Notes: generated by a model not told the origin, from the letters alone. 64,000 nt of DNA from Luteimonas chenhongjianii (GCF_002327105.1 NZ_CP023406.1:186001-250000), one strand, 5' to 3'; counted from the stretch's first letter, positions 1-8,709 are shown. Translations and numbers: made by a program.

Positions 1-1318
1 TCAGCGGTTCGGTGTAGGCGGATCGCGTCACGTCCGCCGGTAACTCGTGGAGTGAGTGCAGCGTCTTCCATTCCTGCAACTGGGCGGTGTTCGCGCACAC
101 TTCCGGCAGCAGCTCCTCGGGGATTTGCGAGATCGCCACCAGCCAGTCCGAGGCGACCACGAACTTCTTTTTCAGCCAGAGCTTCTTCTGGAAGTTCTCA
201 AGCTGCGCCAGGAAATCGATGATCTTGCCGGCGATGCGGCGGATCACCTTGATCTTGGACAGGTACTGCTCGACCCGCGGCGCGGTTTCGCTTTCCACAT
301 CGTCCAGGCGCATCACCTCGTTCTTGATGTAGAAGTCCAGCTCGCGCCGCAGGAAGCCATCCAGATCCTTGTGGATGAAGTAGTCGAAGGTGTTGCGGGC
401 GGTGTAGCGGCGCAGATGTGCCTCCAACCGCGAGTAACCAGCCTGCTCGCCGTTGGCCTTGATGTGCGTCTTGCGCAACTCCGTCAGCCAGCTTCCGAGA
501 TCATTGCCAGCGGCCAGGATCGTTGCCACCGCGGATGCGCTCAGGTCCTTCTGCGGCGGCGGCTTCTTCTTGCCGTCGCGCTGGTCGGCGGGCCAGTCCT
601 CCAACGTCGCGGGGCGGTACTCGAAGCGCAGTTCCAGCTCGCCGTCGACTTCGGCGATGAAGTCCTCGGCCGCCAGCACGAACACGCGGTCCTTGCCCTC
701 GGCAGCCTTGACGTTGCCGTGCTCGCCCTCGGCGGCGTCCACTAGCTTGAAGCGCACGCGCAGGGGGTCTTCGTCCTGGCCGGCTTCGGGCTTGAGCCGG
801 AAGGCGTAGTCGCGCAGGTACTCGCTGCTCTTAATGTAGTACTGATCCTTGTTGGCCCAGTGCAGGGTGACTTCCTCGCCCTCGTAGGGGATGGCGTACA
901 CACCGGGCTTGTAGACCCGCTTGGCCAGGAAGTCGCCTTCTGAGTAGTAGCGGCGGAAAAAGCTGTAGAGGTGGTCGTAGACTTCGTTCTCGAGCGCACC
1001 AAGGTCGATCGCGCCCTTGAGCTGCTCGCGCAGCTCGCGCACCTTCGGCGCGGCGTCCGGGTCCACGCCGGCCTCGGCGAGCTGGGCGATCATCTGGTCC
1101 AGCTTCTTCTTCAATTCTGCGCCGTCGGCCGACTGGTAGTGGGCAAAGGCGTCCTTCACCTGCGGCAGCAGGTCGCGCTCCAGGAATTGGTTCACCTCGC
1201 CGGCCTTGGCGTGCATGATCCGGTAGATGCCGAAGTCCAGGTCGGGCTGGTCGAGCTGGAACAGCTCCTTGAGCAGGGTGACTAGCTTGGTGAACTTGGC
1301 GGGGGTGGTGTCGGTCAT
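1..1318 (-). CDS. Probable site-specific DNA-methyltransferase, N-terminal part (runs off the window edge)
   Basis: The frame opens with ATG at 1318 and stays open to base 1, giving 439 residues without a stop, so the C-terminal part lies outside the window. The N-terminus contains DLDFGIYRIM followed by a run like EVNQFLERDLLPQV. I recognise this from large adenine-specific methyltransferases of type III-like and DISARM-like defence loci. The catalytic D/NPPY motif and the SAM-binding FxGxG motif are not in the visible part, so the function rests on family resemblance and on the neighbours. It starts 5 bases after the stop of the Abi-like gene, so it is the last visible gene of a helicase-Abi-methyltransferase operon. 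Alternative: another large defence protein sharing this N-terminus. Confidence 0.6.
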   Translation of the reverse strand, partial: MTDTTPAKFTKLVTLLKELFQLDQPDLDFGIYRIMHAKAGEVNQFLERDLLPQVKDAFAHYQSADGAELKKKLDQMIAQLAEAGVDPDAAPKVRELREQLKGAIDLGALENEVYDHLYSFFRRYYSEGDFLAKRVYKPGVYAIPYEGEEVTLHWANKDQYYIKSSEYLRDYAFRLKPEAGQDEDPLRVRFKLVDAAEGEHGNVKAAEGKDRVFVLAAEDFIAEVDGELELRFEYRPATLEDWPADQRDGKKKPPPQKDLSASAVATILAAGNDLGSWLTELRKTHIKANGEQAGYSRLEAHLRRYTARNTFDYFIHKDLDGFLRRELDFYIKNEVMRLDDVESETAPRVEQYLSKIKVIRRIAGKIIDFLAQLENFQKKLWLKKKFVVASDWLVAISQIPEELLPEVCANTAQLQEWKTLHSLHELPADVTRSAYTEPL

Positions 1319-1323
1319 CGGAA

Positions 1324-2235
1324 TCATTCTTCGGTGGTGTGCTGCCAGATCGGGCGCTGGCTGAAGTTGGTTGGGAAGCCCATCACGCCAGCGGCAGGCG
1401 GGTGTTGGATGACATGTTCGGCGACGCGCTGGACCCAGGTCTGCCCGGGACTGGTACGGCCGATCAACCAGCCCAGCAGGGTGAGCGTGTTGTAGGCGCT
1501 GTTGGGGCCGGCGGGGTCAAGCGAGGCGACCAAAGCTTCGGGATGCTTGCGCGGCAGTTGCGCCCTGAACGTCATCTCACGATCCCAGAAGCGCGCATGG
1601 TGGGCGCAGATGTTCCTCACCACGCTGATGTGGTGCAGGAAGGACGCCAACAGGACCTCGTCGACACCGTAGGGTTCGGCGATGGCGTTGCGGTCCGCGG
1701 CATGGCGCAGGTTGCTGAACCAGCGCGAGATCTGGCCCAGGCTCATGACCTCTACGCTCGCCCAGATGGGCGGGAGGAGTTCGTCGTAGGTATGGCGGAG
1801 ATGGCGGATGAATCGCTCGCGACTGTCTTCGACCCCGCTGACCAGCCTGGCCACGGCAGTCGGGTGGCTCCATGTCTGGCTGCGCTGCTTGAACAGCGCA
1901 CTGTCGAGGTGCGCATGCGCGCCATGGCGCAGGCCGACGACGTGGGCCCAGCGTGTGCGAATGGAGACTTCGAGCCGCTCGACTGCGTCCAGCACCAACA
2001 GCTTCAGGGTACGGTCGAACAGGTAGTCATCGAGCACCGCCTCGAAGGACGTGCCGGGGAGGAACCTGTGGGAGCCGTGATCGGCCTCGTGCCGCAGCCA
2101 GTAGCCGCTGAGGCGGTAATAGTTGAGCTCGGCCAGATAGTGCGCTGCACGCTTGGGGTCGGCAAAGGCCATGCCGCGTGAGCCGAGCTGTTGAATCTGT
2201 CGCTCGACGGTAAGCGCCGGCTTGTCGTACTTCAT
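1324..2235 (-). CDS. Abi_2-family (AbiD/AbiF-like) abortive infection protein
   Basis: This 303-residue protein matches the Abi_2 pattern: a start like MKYDKPALT..QIQQLGSRG, then NYYRLSGYW near residue 40, and a late R-N-x-x-x-H signature (R207, N208, H212 in VVRNICAHH) typical of HEPN ribonuclease folds. Family knowledge: Abi_2 proteins limit phage growth, probably by RNA cleavage, and often sit inside restriction-modification loci. I chose ATG 2235 because the conserved start follows it directly; an upstream in-frame start at 2319 would add residues unlike the family. It lies between the SNF2 helicase (178 bases upstream) and the methyltransferase (5 bases downstream), which suggests co-transcription and possibly a back-up response when the restriction module fails. 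The last point is inference. Confidence 0.8.
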   Translation of the reverse strand: MKYDKPALTVERQIQQLGSRGMAFADPKRAAHYLAELNYYRLSGYWLRHEADHGSHRFLPGTSFEAVLDDYLFDRTLKLLVLDAVERLEVSIRTRWAHVVGLRHGAHAHLDSALFKQRSQTWSHPTAVARLVSGVEDSRERFIRHLRHTYDELLPPIWASVEVMSLGQISRWFSNLRHAADRNAIAEPYGVDEVLLASFLHHISVVRNICAHHARFWDREMTFRAQLPRKHPEALVASLDPAGPNSAYNTLTLLGWLIGRTSPGQTWVQRVAEHVIQHPPAAGVMGFPTNFSQRPIWQHTTEE

Positions 2236-2413
2236 CCTGCATCCCCGTCGCGACCTGGCGCTGCGAATCCCGGGATGCCCTCGGCCGATCGCGAAGGCCG
2301 GAAAAAAGTAACCCCCCATGGTGCGCCGGTCTGACGAGAGGCGTGGGGGGTGTTGTTGGTAACGATTCTACCCCAGCAGCCTGCCGGCGCAAGAGACCTC
2401 GTGCCGGCGCTGT

Positions 2414-5278
2414 TCAATCCAGCGCCCATCGGATCCGGAACAGCCTGACGCTGTGGCTGCGCTGGTTCAGGCGACGCTCCAGGGCGGCAATCAGAGCGTC
2501 GCGCTCGGCTTCGATTTCGTCTTCCACATCGAAGATCTCTTGCCGCTGGCGGCGCTGCTGGCGCTCCAGGAGCTTGATCTCCTCCTGGATGGCCGCCTGT
2601 TCCTCCACGGTGGCAGCGGCCCGTGCGCGGCGCTTGGCGTCCTTCAGGCGGGCCTTGGTGTCGTGCATGGCCTGTTCGGCGGACAGCAGTTTGTCTTCTG
2701 CCCACTGGTCGAGCCGTTCGCGTTCGGCGTGGAAGTAGGCGTTGTTCTCTTCCAGTGCCTTGGCCAGGGCGGCTTCGATCTGGCGGCGGACGTTGGCGTC
2801 GAAGTTGGGCGGCAGGGTGTCCGGGGCCGCCGGCCTGTTGCTGGGGCGACCCCGCAATTCCAGCAGCCGCTGGCAGGCCTCGGCATCGAGCCAGGTGCCG
2901 TCGTCCGCCTGGGCGCTGAACACCAGGTGCTCCTCGAGCTGGAAGCTCTCCAGTTCCAGCAGATTGAGCTCCAGCCAGCCGGAGCGGCTCGACAGCTGCT
3001 CGAGGGCAGCAATCCGCTGGCGCGCGCCGGCAAGCATGAACTCCAGCGCAGTTACGGGTGTCTCGCAGCGACGGCCGCGATCCAGCACGTGTTCGCCCAG
3101 CGGGTGGCTCAGGCGATAGACGTGGCCGTTCTCCGGCGCCGACTGGCCCTTGCGGATCAGGTGGTAGCGGCCGGCAGGAGCCTCGGCCATGAGCGGCCGG
3201 GACAGGTCGAATGACAGGGTCTGGTCATCGAAATGCGCAGCTTCCGCCAACACATGCCGGGTCAGGCGCCAGAACAGGCGGCTGATCCGGTCCAGCTGCA
3301 CGATCGCTTCTTCGCGATGCAAGCGTAGGCGTTCGACCACTCCGGCGTCGAAGGTGGCAAGCAGGGCCTCCTCGGTGTCCCGCATGCGCTCTTGGATCTG
3401 CTCTTCCAGCTCGCTGCGCAGCCGGGCGAAGGCGGCATCAATTGCGGCGGGCGTGCGACAGGTCGCGTAGATGGCGGCGATGCGTCGCTCGACGTCCACG
3501 CCCGACTCGATGCGGCCAAGGATCTCGTCGGAGGCCCCGAACACGCCTTCGAACAGGTGGAACTTCTCTGACAGCAGCTCCAGAACGCGCTGGTCGGCGG
3601 CGTTGCGCTGGTTGAGGAAGTTGATCACCACCACGTCGTGCTTCTGCCCGTACCGGTGGCACCGGCCGATGCGCTGCTCGACGCGCTGCGGGTTCCACGG
3701 CAGATCGTAGTTGATCACCAGCGAGCAAAACTGCAGGTTGATGCCTTCGGCGCCGGCCTCGGTGCAGATCAGGATCTCGGCCTGGTCGCGGAAGTGGTCG
3801 ATCACGGCGGTGCGGCGGTCGATCGCCGGGCTGCCGGTCACGCGGTCCGTGCCCTGGTATGTCGCCAGCCAGCGCTGATAGATGCCGTTGAGGCCCGGGT
3901 CCGAGACGCGGCCGCTGAACTTGGCCACGCGGCCGGCATGCCCCCGTGCCTCGAGGAAGTTGGCCAGGTAATCCTGCGTGCGCACCGACTCGGTGAAGAT
4001 CACCGCCTTGCGCGGCGCACCGATCGCGGCCATCTGCCCGAAGCCGGTCTCCAGCGCCTGCAGCAGGGCATGCGACTTCTGGTCTTCGCGGACCCCTCGC
4101 GCCACCAGCAGGTACTGCTCCAGCTCGGCGATCTCCCCGCGGAGCCTGTCGCGATCGACCGGTTCGGAGTCAGGGAGGGCAGGCTCCTCCGCCACCTCAT
4201 CTTCGTCCAACACATCGGCGTCGAGCTCTTCGTCCTCCACCAGCTGTTCGAGCCAGTCGTCCTCGACTGCCTGGCTCTCCTCCAGCCTCCGCAGCCGCGC
4301 CAGGATGGCCTCCAGCGTGGCGACGACGGCGGGGGTGGACGAGGCCAGCAGCTTGCGCAGGATCAGGCCGACCAGGTGCCGCTGACGGGTGGGAATTCCG
4401 TAGGCGTCGTCCCTGAGCAGGTAGCCGGACACCAGGTCGTAGACCCGCTGCTCCTGGTCACCAGGCGTGAAGGGCACCGTGAGCGGCTTGCGCTCGGTGT
4501 ACTGCACGTATTCCAGTACGTCACGTCGCAGGGTGCGCTTGGTAAAGTCGGCCAGACGCGCCTTGAGCGCCGGAATGGCGGCGTCGCCGCGCATGAAGCG
4601 CGTGCGGAAACTGACGCGGTCACCAAACAGATGCTCATCGATGAGGGTCGACAGGCCGTAGAGCTCGATCAGGGAGTTCTGCAGTGGCGTGGCCGTGAGC
4701 AGCAGCTTGCGGACGCCGGCCAGGGCGCGCTTGATAGCTTGGCCGCTGCGGTGGCTCTCGCGATGGGCGTTGCGCAGCTTGTGCGCTTCGTCGATGACGG
4801 CCATATCCCACCGGATCGCCCCGATCTCTCTCTCCATCCGGGCCACGAAGTGGATCGAGACGATGCTGATGACATCCTGGTCCAGGGGGTTGTAGATTCC
4901 CTCCTTGCGCGCCTGGGCCCAGGTCCTGGCATCGATCACCTGGGTCGGCAGGTGGAATTTCTCCGACAGCTCGGTAGCCCATTGTTTGCGCAGCGAGGCC
5001 GGGCAGATGACAAGCAGGCGGCGGCGACGTTCCGCCCAGTACTGGCCAAGCACGAGCGCGGCCTCGATCGTCTTGCCAAGCCCCACCTCGTCGGCAAGCA
5101 GCACGCCCTTGGACAGTGGGTTCTGCAGGGCGAAAAGCGCCGCCTCAATCTGGTGCGGGTTCAGGTCAACCGCCGCATCGAAGAGCGACTGGCCGATACG
5201 ATCCAAGTCGCCGCCGCGGCGACGACGGGTGAGCTCCCAAGCAAAGTACTTCGCCTGGACATCCGTGGTCTCGATCAT
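2414..5278 (-). CDS. SNF2/HepA-type DEAD/DEAH-box helicase of a defence operon
   Basis: This 954-residue superfamily 2 ATPase has a Walker A motif ADEVGLGKT (Lys69), a DEAH box VIDEAHK (163-166), the motif III-like LLTATPLQ, and a C-terminal helicase lobe with GAEGINLQF and RIGRCHRYGQ. The last third is charged and helical, rich in Glu/Arg/Gln, and probably forms coiled coils. RapA/HepA recycles RNA polymerase, but this version sits with an Abi_2 gene and a methyltransferase, as in DISARM (DrmD), HMA-type or helicase-assisted type III systems. It would then translocate on DNA and help discriminate or process unmodified phage DNA. The exact class cannot be assigned because the rest of the operon lies beyond base 1. 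Confidence 0.8.
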   Translation of the reverse strand: MIETTDVQAKYFAWELTRRRRGGDLDRIGQSLFDAAVDLNPHQIEAALFALQNPLSKGVLLADEVGLGKTIEAALVLGQYWAERRRRLLVICPASLRKQWATELSEKFHLPTQVIDARTWAQARKEGIYNPLDQDVISIVSIHFVARMEREIGAIRWDMAVIDEAHKLRNAHRESHRSGQAIKRALAGVRKLLLTATPLQNSLIELYGLSTLIDEHLFGDRVSFRTRFMRGDAAIPALKARLADFTKRTLRRDVLEYVQYTERKPLTVPFTPGDQEQRVYDLVSGYLLRDDAYGIPTRQRHLVGLILRKLLASSTPAVVATLEAILARLRRLEESQAVEDDWLEQLVEDEELDADVLDEDEVAEEPALPDSEPVDRDRLRGEIAELEQYLLVARGVREDQKSHALLQALETGFGQMAAIGAPRKAVIFTESVRTQDYLANFLEARGHAGRVAKFSGRVSDPGLNGIYQRWLATYQGTDRVTGSPAIDRRTAVIDHFRDQAEILICTEAGAEGINLQFCSLVINYDLPWNPQRVEQRIGRCHRYGQKHDVVVINFLNQRNAADQRVLELLSEKFHLFEGVFGASDEILGRIESGVDVERRIAAIYATCRTPAAIDAAFARLRSELEEQIQERMRDTEEALLATFDAGVVERLRLHREEAIVQLDRISRLFWRLTRHVLAEAAHFDDQTLSFDLSRPLMAEAPAGRYHLIRKGQSAPENGHVYRLSHPLGEHVLDRGRRCETPVTALEFMLAGARQRIAALEQLSSRSGWLELNLLELESFQLEEHLVFSAQADDGTWLDAEACQRLLELRGRPSNRPAAPDTLPPNFDANVRRQIEAALAKALEENNAYFHAERERLDQWAEDKLLSAEQAMHDTKARLKDAKRRARAAATVEEQAAIQEEIKLLERQQRRQRQEIFDVEDEIEAERDALIAALERRLNQRSHSVRLFRIRWALD

Positions 5279-5411
5279 CCTTCCCCCCTGTCGCCTCCCA
5301 CGGAAGCTGCCGTGGAGAGAGGCTCGCCACTACGCCAGCTTTCTTGGGGCGGGTCAAATGCCCCACACCAATGATGGGGTTTCCCTTCGGTTTCGCCTTT
5401 GGGCTGAGATG

Positions 5412-5672
5412 CTATGCGTAGCCAACATCCGCGCAGTCGCTATTGGCCGCAGCAGCCGCGCACCAACGCCGGACCATTGCCCGGATGTTCCGGTCCTCAC
5501 GAAAGTCGCTCGGTGTACCAGCGCAGATCAGCGACCGGGTGTTGCCATCCGGCAGGACCAGCACGAAACGCAGATGACCGCTGCCCGTCATCGACACGGC
5601 GGCCACACGGCCGCCTACCGATTCGATCACTCGCCTCCGGTTCCGGGCGCGGTGCCCGATCCGCCCGGCCAT
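5412..5672 (-). CDS. HicA-like small dsRBD-fold protein
   Basis: This basic 86-residue protein begins MAGRIGHRARNRRR. It contains a GSGHLRFVLVLPDG strand-turn-strand and then CAGTPSDFREDRNIRAMVRR, the pattern of phage-borne and HicA-like proteins (usually TPSDxRxxxNxxxDLRR). HicA toxins are dsRBD-fold mRNA interferases whose catalytic His lies in a G-x-H motif, and a GH is present here. I chose ATG 5672 because it overlaps the stop of the preceding gene (TGATG), a sign of translational coupling; a GTG at 5681 is possible. No HicB-like antitoxin is adjacent, so it may be a nucleic-acid-binding partner of the upstream UDG-fold protein instead of a free toxin. Confidence 0.6.
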   Translation of the reverse strand: MAGRIGHRARNRRRVIESVGGRVAAVSMTGSGHLRFVLVLPDGNTRSLICAGTPSDFREDRNIRAMVRRWCAAAAANSDCADVGYA

Positions 5673-6448
5673 CACGCCCACCCCGCAACGGTCCGGAGCG
5701 CCCGGTCGCGACCAGCTTCGAGGGTCTCCGGGCGTGTCTTAGCGGAGAGCAGGTGCCGCGGCTTGCGCCCAAGGAAGTACGCGATTCGCTCGGCATTCGC
5801 GCCCGACGGATGGGGCAAGCCTGCCAGTATCTGGTCGCGTTGCAGGATGCCCGTGGCGACCTGACGCTCGCACGCTTTGAGGGCCGTGGGACCGAGCGGA
5901 ACGTAGAGCGCGGCCGGCAAATCGCGGCATTCGGTGGAGAACCAGCGATCGAGTTCACCCATCAGCAGGGTGGACGCATCCAGCTTGCCGCCGGAGTAGT
6001 TCTTGCCACCTTCGAACACCGGATAGCGCAGCGCGGAGGTGAAGTGCGCCAGATGCTGTTCTGCACCCCAGAACTCGGCGGTGGAGCAGATTCCAAGACG
6101 ATTCGCCACGCCTACGTGGTCGAGGAGATCCACCAGGTTGCGACGCATCGGGCCGGCAAAGCTTGCGGTTGCTTTGGCAATCTCGGCGGCCTCCGTATGC
6201 GGGAGACCGCGCCGCAGCGCCTGCCTCGCCGCCTCGAGGGCGGCGACGGCCTGCACCCTACCCGGCGTAATGCCGACGATGACCACCCGGGCCGTGAGCG
6301 TCACATGGTCAAAGGGTGCGTAGTAGATCTCGTGGCGGTGATCTCCGGTCATGCGGAGGGCGTTCGGCAACGGCATCTGGGTGGCGAACGCCGTGGGCAG
6401 GCTCGCAATCGCCTCGGCGTAGCGGTCGAACTGGCTGAGAGTGGTCAT
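5672..6448 (-). CDS. Uracil-DNA glycosylase superfamily-like protein
   Basis: This 258-residue protein has the two hallmark loops of the UDG fold: IVGITPGRVQA at about 57-67 (equivalent to the GxxPG water-activating loop) and LPHPSGAN at about 211-218 (the minor-groove/leucine loop, with HPSG). Between them are AGPMRRNLVDLLD and YVPLGPTALKA, both usual in this fold. The first loop lacks the Asp or Asn seen in families 1, 4 and 5, so uracil excision cannot be assumed; it may bind or excise another modified base, or be a pseudo-enzyme. It starts 30 bases after the HTH gene and overlaps the HicA-like gene by TGATG, so the three genes form one operon. A role in recognising modified phage DNA is speculation. 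Confidence 0.7.
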   Translation of the reverse strand: MTTLSQFDRYAEAIASLPTAFATQMPLPNALRMTGDHRHEIYYAPFDHVTLTARVVIVGITPGRVQAVAALEAARQALRRGLPHTEAAEIAKATASFAGPMRRNLVDLLDHVGVANRLGICSTAEFWGAEQHLAHFTSALRYPVFEGGKNYSGGKLDASTLLMGELDRWFSTECRDLPAALYVPLGPTALKACERQVATGILQRDQILAGLPHPSGANAERIAYFLGRKPRHLLSAKTRPETLEAGRDRALRTVAGWA

Positions 6449-6478
6449 GGCAATCCCCCTGTGGATTGAATAGTGGTG

Positions 6479-7423
6479 TCAGGACAAAGCGCGCCGGAGA
6501 TCGGCGCGACGCATGCGATCGAAGCGGACACCGGCGACGATGCCGGGGACGCCGTTCCCATTAGGACGACGCCAACGCGGCGTAGGCATGCGGACCAACG
6601 CCTCCAGTGCGGTGAAGTAGTCCTTGTGCTTTTCTTCGGCCTCCTTGGCACCGATGGTGAATCGACCGGACACGCGACAATCAGGTCCAAACCATGATCC
6701 GTCGCGTGCGACCGGTACGAAGACGACATCGTCGAGGTCGCCGACAGGTTCGGTCTGATGTGCGGTGTCGGATTCGCCGGGCAATCCTTTAGTGGGAACG
6801 TAGCCCTGCTTGAGCATCCACGGCAGCGCGTCGCCGGGCTCGGCGTAGCGCCGATTTTCGTCTTCCACCGTGGGGAAATTTTTCCGGTGGGCATTGGTGA
6901 TGACGGTAGGCTCTCGCACATCGAGCAGGAGCGCGATGTCGGCCATGGTGAGGCGCTCCCCCCGGTCGACCTTCAGGCGGGCCGCCGCCCGGGCCACCAG
7001 GTCGGCAAGGATGCCGCGATGGAAGTACCCGAACGGCAGATCGCCCGCACCGACTTCGTGCGCGCCGAGCACATCCCTCTCACCGTGAGCTTCGCGTTCC
7101 ATCTCATAGCCGTGCAGCACAGCCGGGGAGAACGTCCGGTCGACGGCCAGCTGCAACGCGGACACATCAACGGGGATTTCGGGCGCCCACTCCTGGTCCC
7201 GCACGTAGCTCTCAACGCGTCTGACATGCCCAAAGAGGGCCATGCCGGTGATCTCGGCGAGGTCGTCCGGGTGACGGGACTGTGCGAACTCGGAATCGGC
7301 CGCCAGGCCAAGCGCTCGAACGCCGGCTTCCTCGCCAATCACGAAATCGGCCAGAAGAGCGATCTCGGTGGCCAACAACTGAGCTTCGCGAGTGAGCTGG
7401 TCGGCGGTGTAGGTCAAAGTCAT
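6479..7423 (-). CDS. Uncharacterised protein with a predicted helix-turn-helix
   Basis: I do not recognise the family of this 314-residue protein. The N-terminal part is helical and acidic. A central segment around residues 165-200 (LTMADIALLLDVREPTVITN) reads as a helix-turn-helix, followed by a motif like YAEPGDALPWMLKQGYVPTKG. The C-terminal part ends with a basic stretch RFDRMRRADLRRALS. It is the first gene of a three-gene unit with the UDG-fold and HicA-like genes. Its start at 7423 follows an AGGGG ribosome binding site and a near-consensus promoter. If the HTH binds DNA, the flanking palindromes are natural operators and the protein may control its own operon. No similar genes are present elsewhere in the window. 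Confidence 0.6.
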   Translation of the reverse strand: MTLTYTADQLTREAQLLATEIALLADFVIGEEAGVRALGLAADSEFAQSRHPDDLAEITGMALFGHVRRVESYVRDQEWAPEIPVDVSALQLAVDRTFSPAVLHGYEMEREAHGERDVLGAHEVGAGDLPFGYFHRGILADLVARAAARLKVDRGERLTMADIALLLDVREPTVITNAHRKNFPTVEDENRRYAEPGDALPWMLKQGYVPTKGLPGESDTAHQTEPVGDLDDVVFVPVARDGSWFGPDCRVSGRFTIGAKEAEEKHKDYFTALEALVRMPTPRWRRPNGNGVPGIVAGVRFDRMRRADLRRALS

Positions 7424-7447
7424 ACGGCAGGCCCCTGAAATATCGTG

Positions 7448-7459
7448 ATGTTCACATCA
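7448..7459. promoter_or_regulatory. Short palindrome GATGTTCACATC downstream of the -10 box
   Basis: GATGT-TC-ACATC is a 5+2+5 inverted repeat overlapping the -10 box and the probable transcription start of the HTH/UDG/HicA-like operon. Its position suits a repressor operator; this is inference. Confidence 0.4.
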
Positions 7460-7483
7460 TACGGACAACTTGCTGATTGTCAA
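7456..7483 (-). promoter_or_regulatory. Near-consensus sigma-70 promoter of the HTH-UDG-HicA-like operon
   Basis: On the minus strand a perfect -35 box TTGACA (7483-7478) is followed after 16 bases by TATGAT (7461-7456), one base from the -10 consensus. The start codon at 7423 lies about 33 bases downstream, with an AGGGG in between. Such an AT-rich consensus promoter stands out in this GC-rich genome and fits horizontally acquired DNA. Confidence 0.75.
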
Positions 7484-7500
7484 ACTGTAATCATTACAGT
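7484..7500. promoter_or_regulatory. Perfect palindrome ACTGTAATCATTACAGT next to the -35 box
   Basis: The sequence is an 8+1+8 perfect inverted repeat that abuts the -35 box of the operon on the minus strand. Its size, symmetry and position are those of a dimeric regulator operator. The most likely binder is the HTH protein encoded first in the operon; that link is inferred. Confidence 0.55.
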
Positions 7501-7775
7501 ATTTCGATGGTCGGCCCGCCCATGCCGCACGCCGAGCACATCGGCCCGGGGAAAAGCCCGCGGCATGAGAACCCGGGTAGCCGGCGACACCCGGCCGCAC
7601 GCTGAACCGGGATGGCCGACAGTTGGGGCGGGAGGGCTACCATAGGCGGCCGGTTCTTCGGCTGGGGATCGCGGCGCGACCACCAGCCCACCGTGACCTT
7701 TTGGGGGTACCGCTGGGGGTACTGCCTCCGGCCGAATTACGTGCCCGCAAGTGAAATCAGAGTGTTAAGTCCCAC
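7501..7775. other. Gap before xthA with paired GGGGGTAC repeats (possible island edge)
   Basis: No convincing gene is seen here. At 7703-7710 and 7715-7722 the octamer GGGGGTAC occurs twice, 12 bases apart, inside TTGGGGGTACCGCTGGGGG. Similar GGGGGTA repeats occur near tyrosine integrase genes and att sites of genomic islands, which I recall but cannot check. All genes to the left are accessory and minus-strand, and xthA to the right is core, so a former integration boundary is plausible. No integrase or tRNA gene is present here. Confidence 0.35.
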
Positions 7776-8546
7776 ATGAAAATCGCCAGCTGGAACGTCA
7801 ACTCGCTCAATGTCCGCCTGCCGCACCTGGAGCAGTGGTTGCGCGATGCGCAACCCGACGTCGTTGGCATCCAGGAGACCAAGCTCGAGGATGCGAAATT
7901 TCCCGATACCGCGCTCGCGGCAATGGGCTATCGCAGCGTATTCGCCGGGCAGAAGACCTACAACGGCGTTGCGCTGCTCGCCAAGGACCGTGCGCTCGAT
8001 CAGGTGCAGATCGGCATTCCCGGCTTCGAGGACGAACAGAAGCGCGTGATCGCCGCGACCATCGACGGCGTGCGTGTGATCAACCTCTACGTCGTCAACG
8101 GCCAGGACGTCGGCACCGAAAAGTACGCCTACAAGCTGCGCTGGCTCGAAGCCGTGACCGCGTGGGTGGCGAGCGAGCTTGCCGCGCATCCGCAGCTGGT
8201 CGTGCTGGGGGACTTCAACATCGCGCCCGATGCGCGCGATGTGCACGACCCCGAGGTCTGGAACGAATCCCACATCCTGACCTCCGCGTCGGAACGCCTG
8301 GCGCTGCAGCGCCTGCTCGACCTCGGCCTGCACGATGCGTTCCGCCTGCACAGCGCGGACGCCGGCGTCTTCAGCTGGTGGGATTACCGCCAGGCCGCGT
8401 TCCGCCGCAACCTGGGCCTGCGCATCGATCTGACCCTGGTTTCCGATGCGTTGCGCGGGCGCGCCGTGGCTTCGGGCATCGACCACGAACCGCGGACCTG
8501 GGAGCGGCCCAGCGACCACGCGCCGGCGTGGGTCGAACTGGGCTGA
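7776..8546 (+). CDS. xthA: Exodeoxyribonuclease III
   Basis: This 256-residue protein is a full-length member of the EEP (exonuclease-endonuclease-phosphatase) family. It starts MKIASWNVNSLNVR and shows GIQETKLED (catalytic metal-binding Glu), YVVNG, VVLGDFNIAPDARDVHDP (the DxN pair) and the terminal SDHAP, whose Asp-His completes the active site. The enzyme removes nucleotides from 3' ends of duplex DNA and cleaves at abasic sites in base-excision repair in the cytoplasm. It stands alone between the accessory island and the AMP-ligase gene. ATG 7776 gives the expected N-terminus. Confidence 0.95.
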   Translation: MKIASWNVNSLNVRLPHLEQWLRDAQPDVVGIQETKLEDAKFPDTALAAMGYRSVFAGQKTYNGVALLAKDRALDQVQIGIPGFEDEQKRVIAATIDGVRVINLYVVNGQDVGTEKYAYKLRWLEAVTAWVASELAAHPQLVVLGDFNIAPDARDVHDPEVWNESHILTSASERLALQRLLDLGLHDAFRLHSADAGVFSWWDYRQAAFRRNLGLRIDLTLVSDALRGRAVASGIDHEPRTWERPSDHAPAWVELG

Positions 8547-8709
8547 CACGGCTGCACACCGCGCCATGGCATCGGGGCGCCACTCGCAGTGCGCGTTGGC
8601 AGCGCATGTCGTTCGATTGATTGCAGCGTCGCAACGCGATCAGCAGAAATGCCCCGCCGGGCGGCGATGCGCTCCTGAGTAGCCAGCGCGTGGGCAGCCT
8701 GCCGGCTGC

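Noticed and set aside
3638..5374. 578-codon plus-strand frame opposite the SNF2 helicase
   Set aside because: The helicase motifs are all on the minus strand; the frame is a GC-bias shadow.
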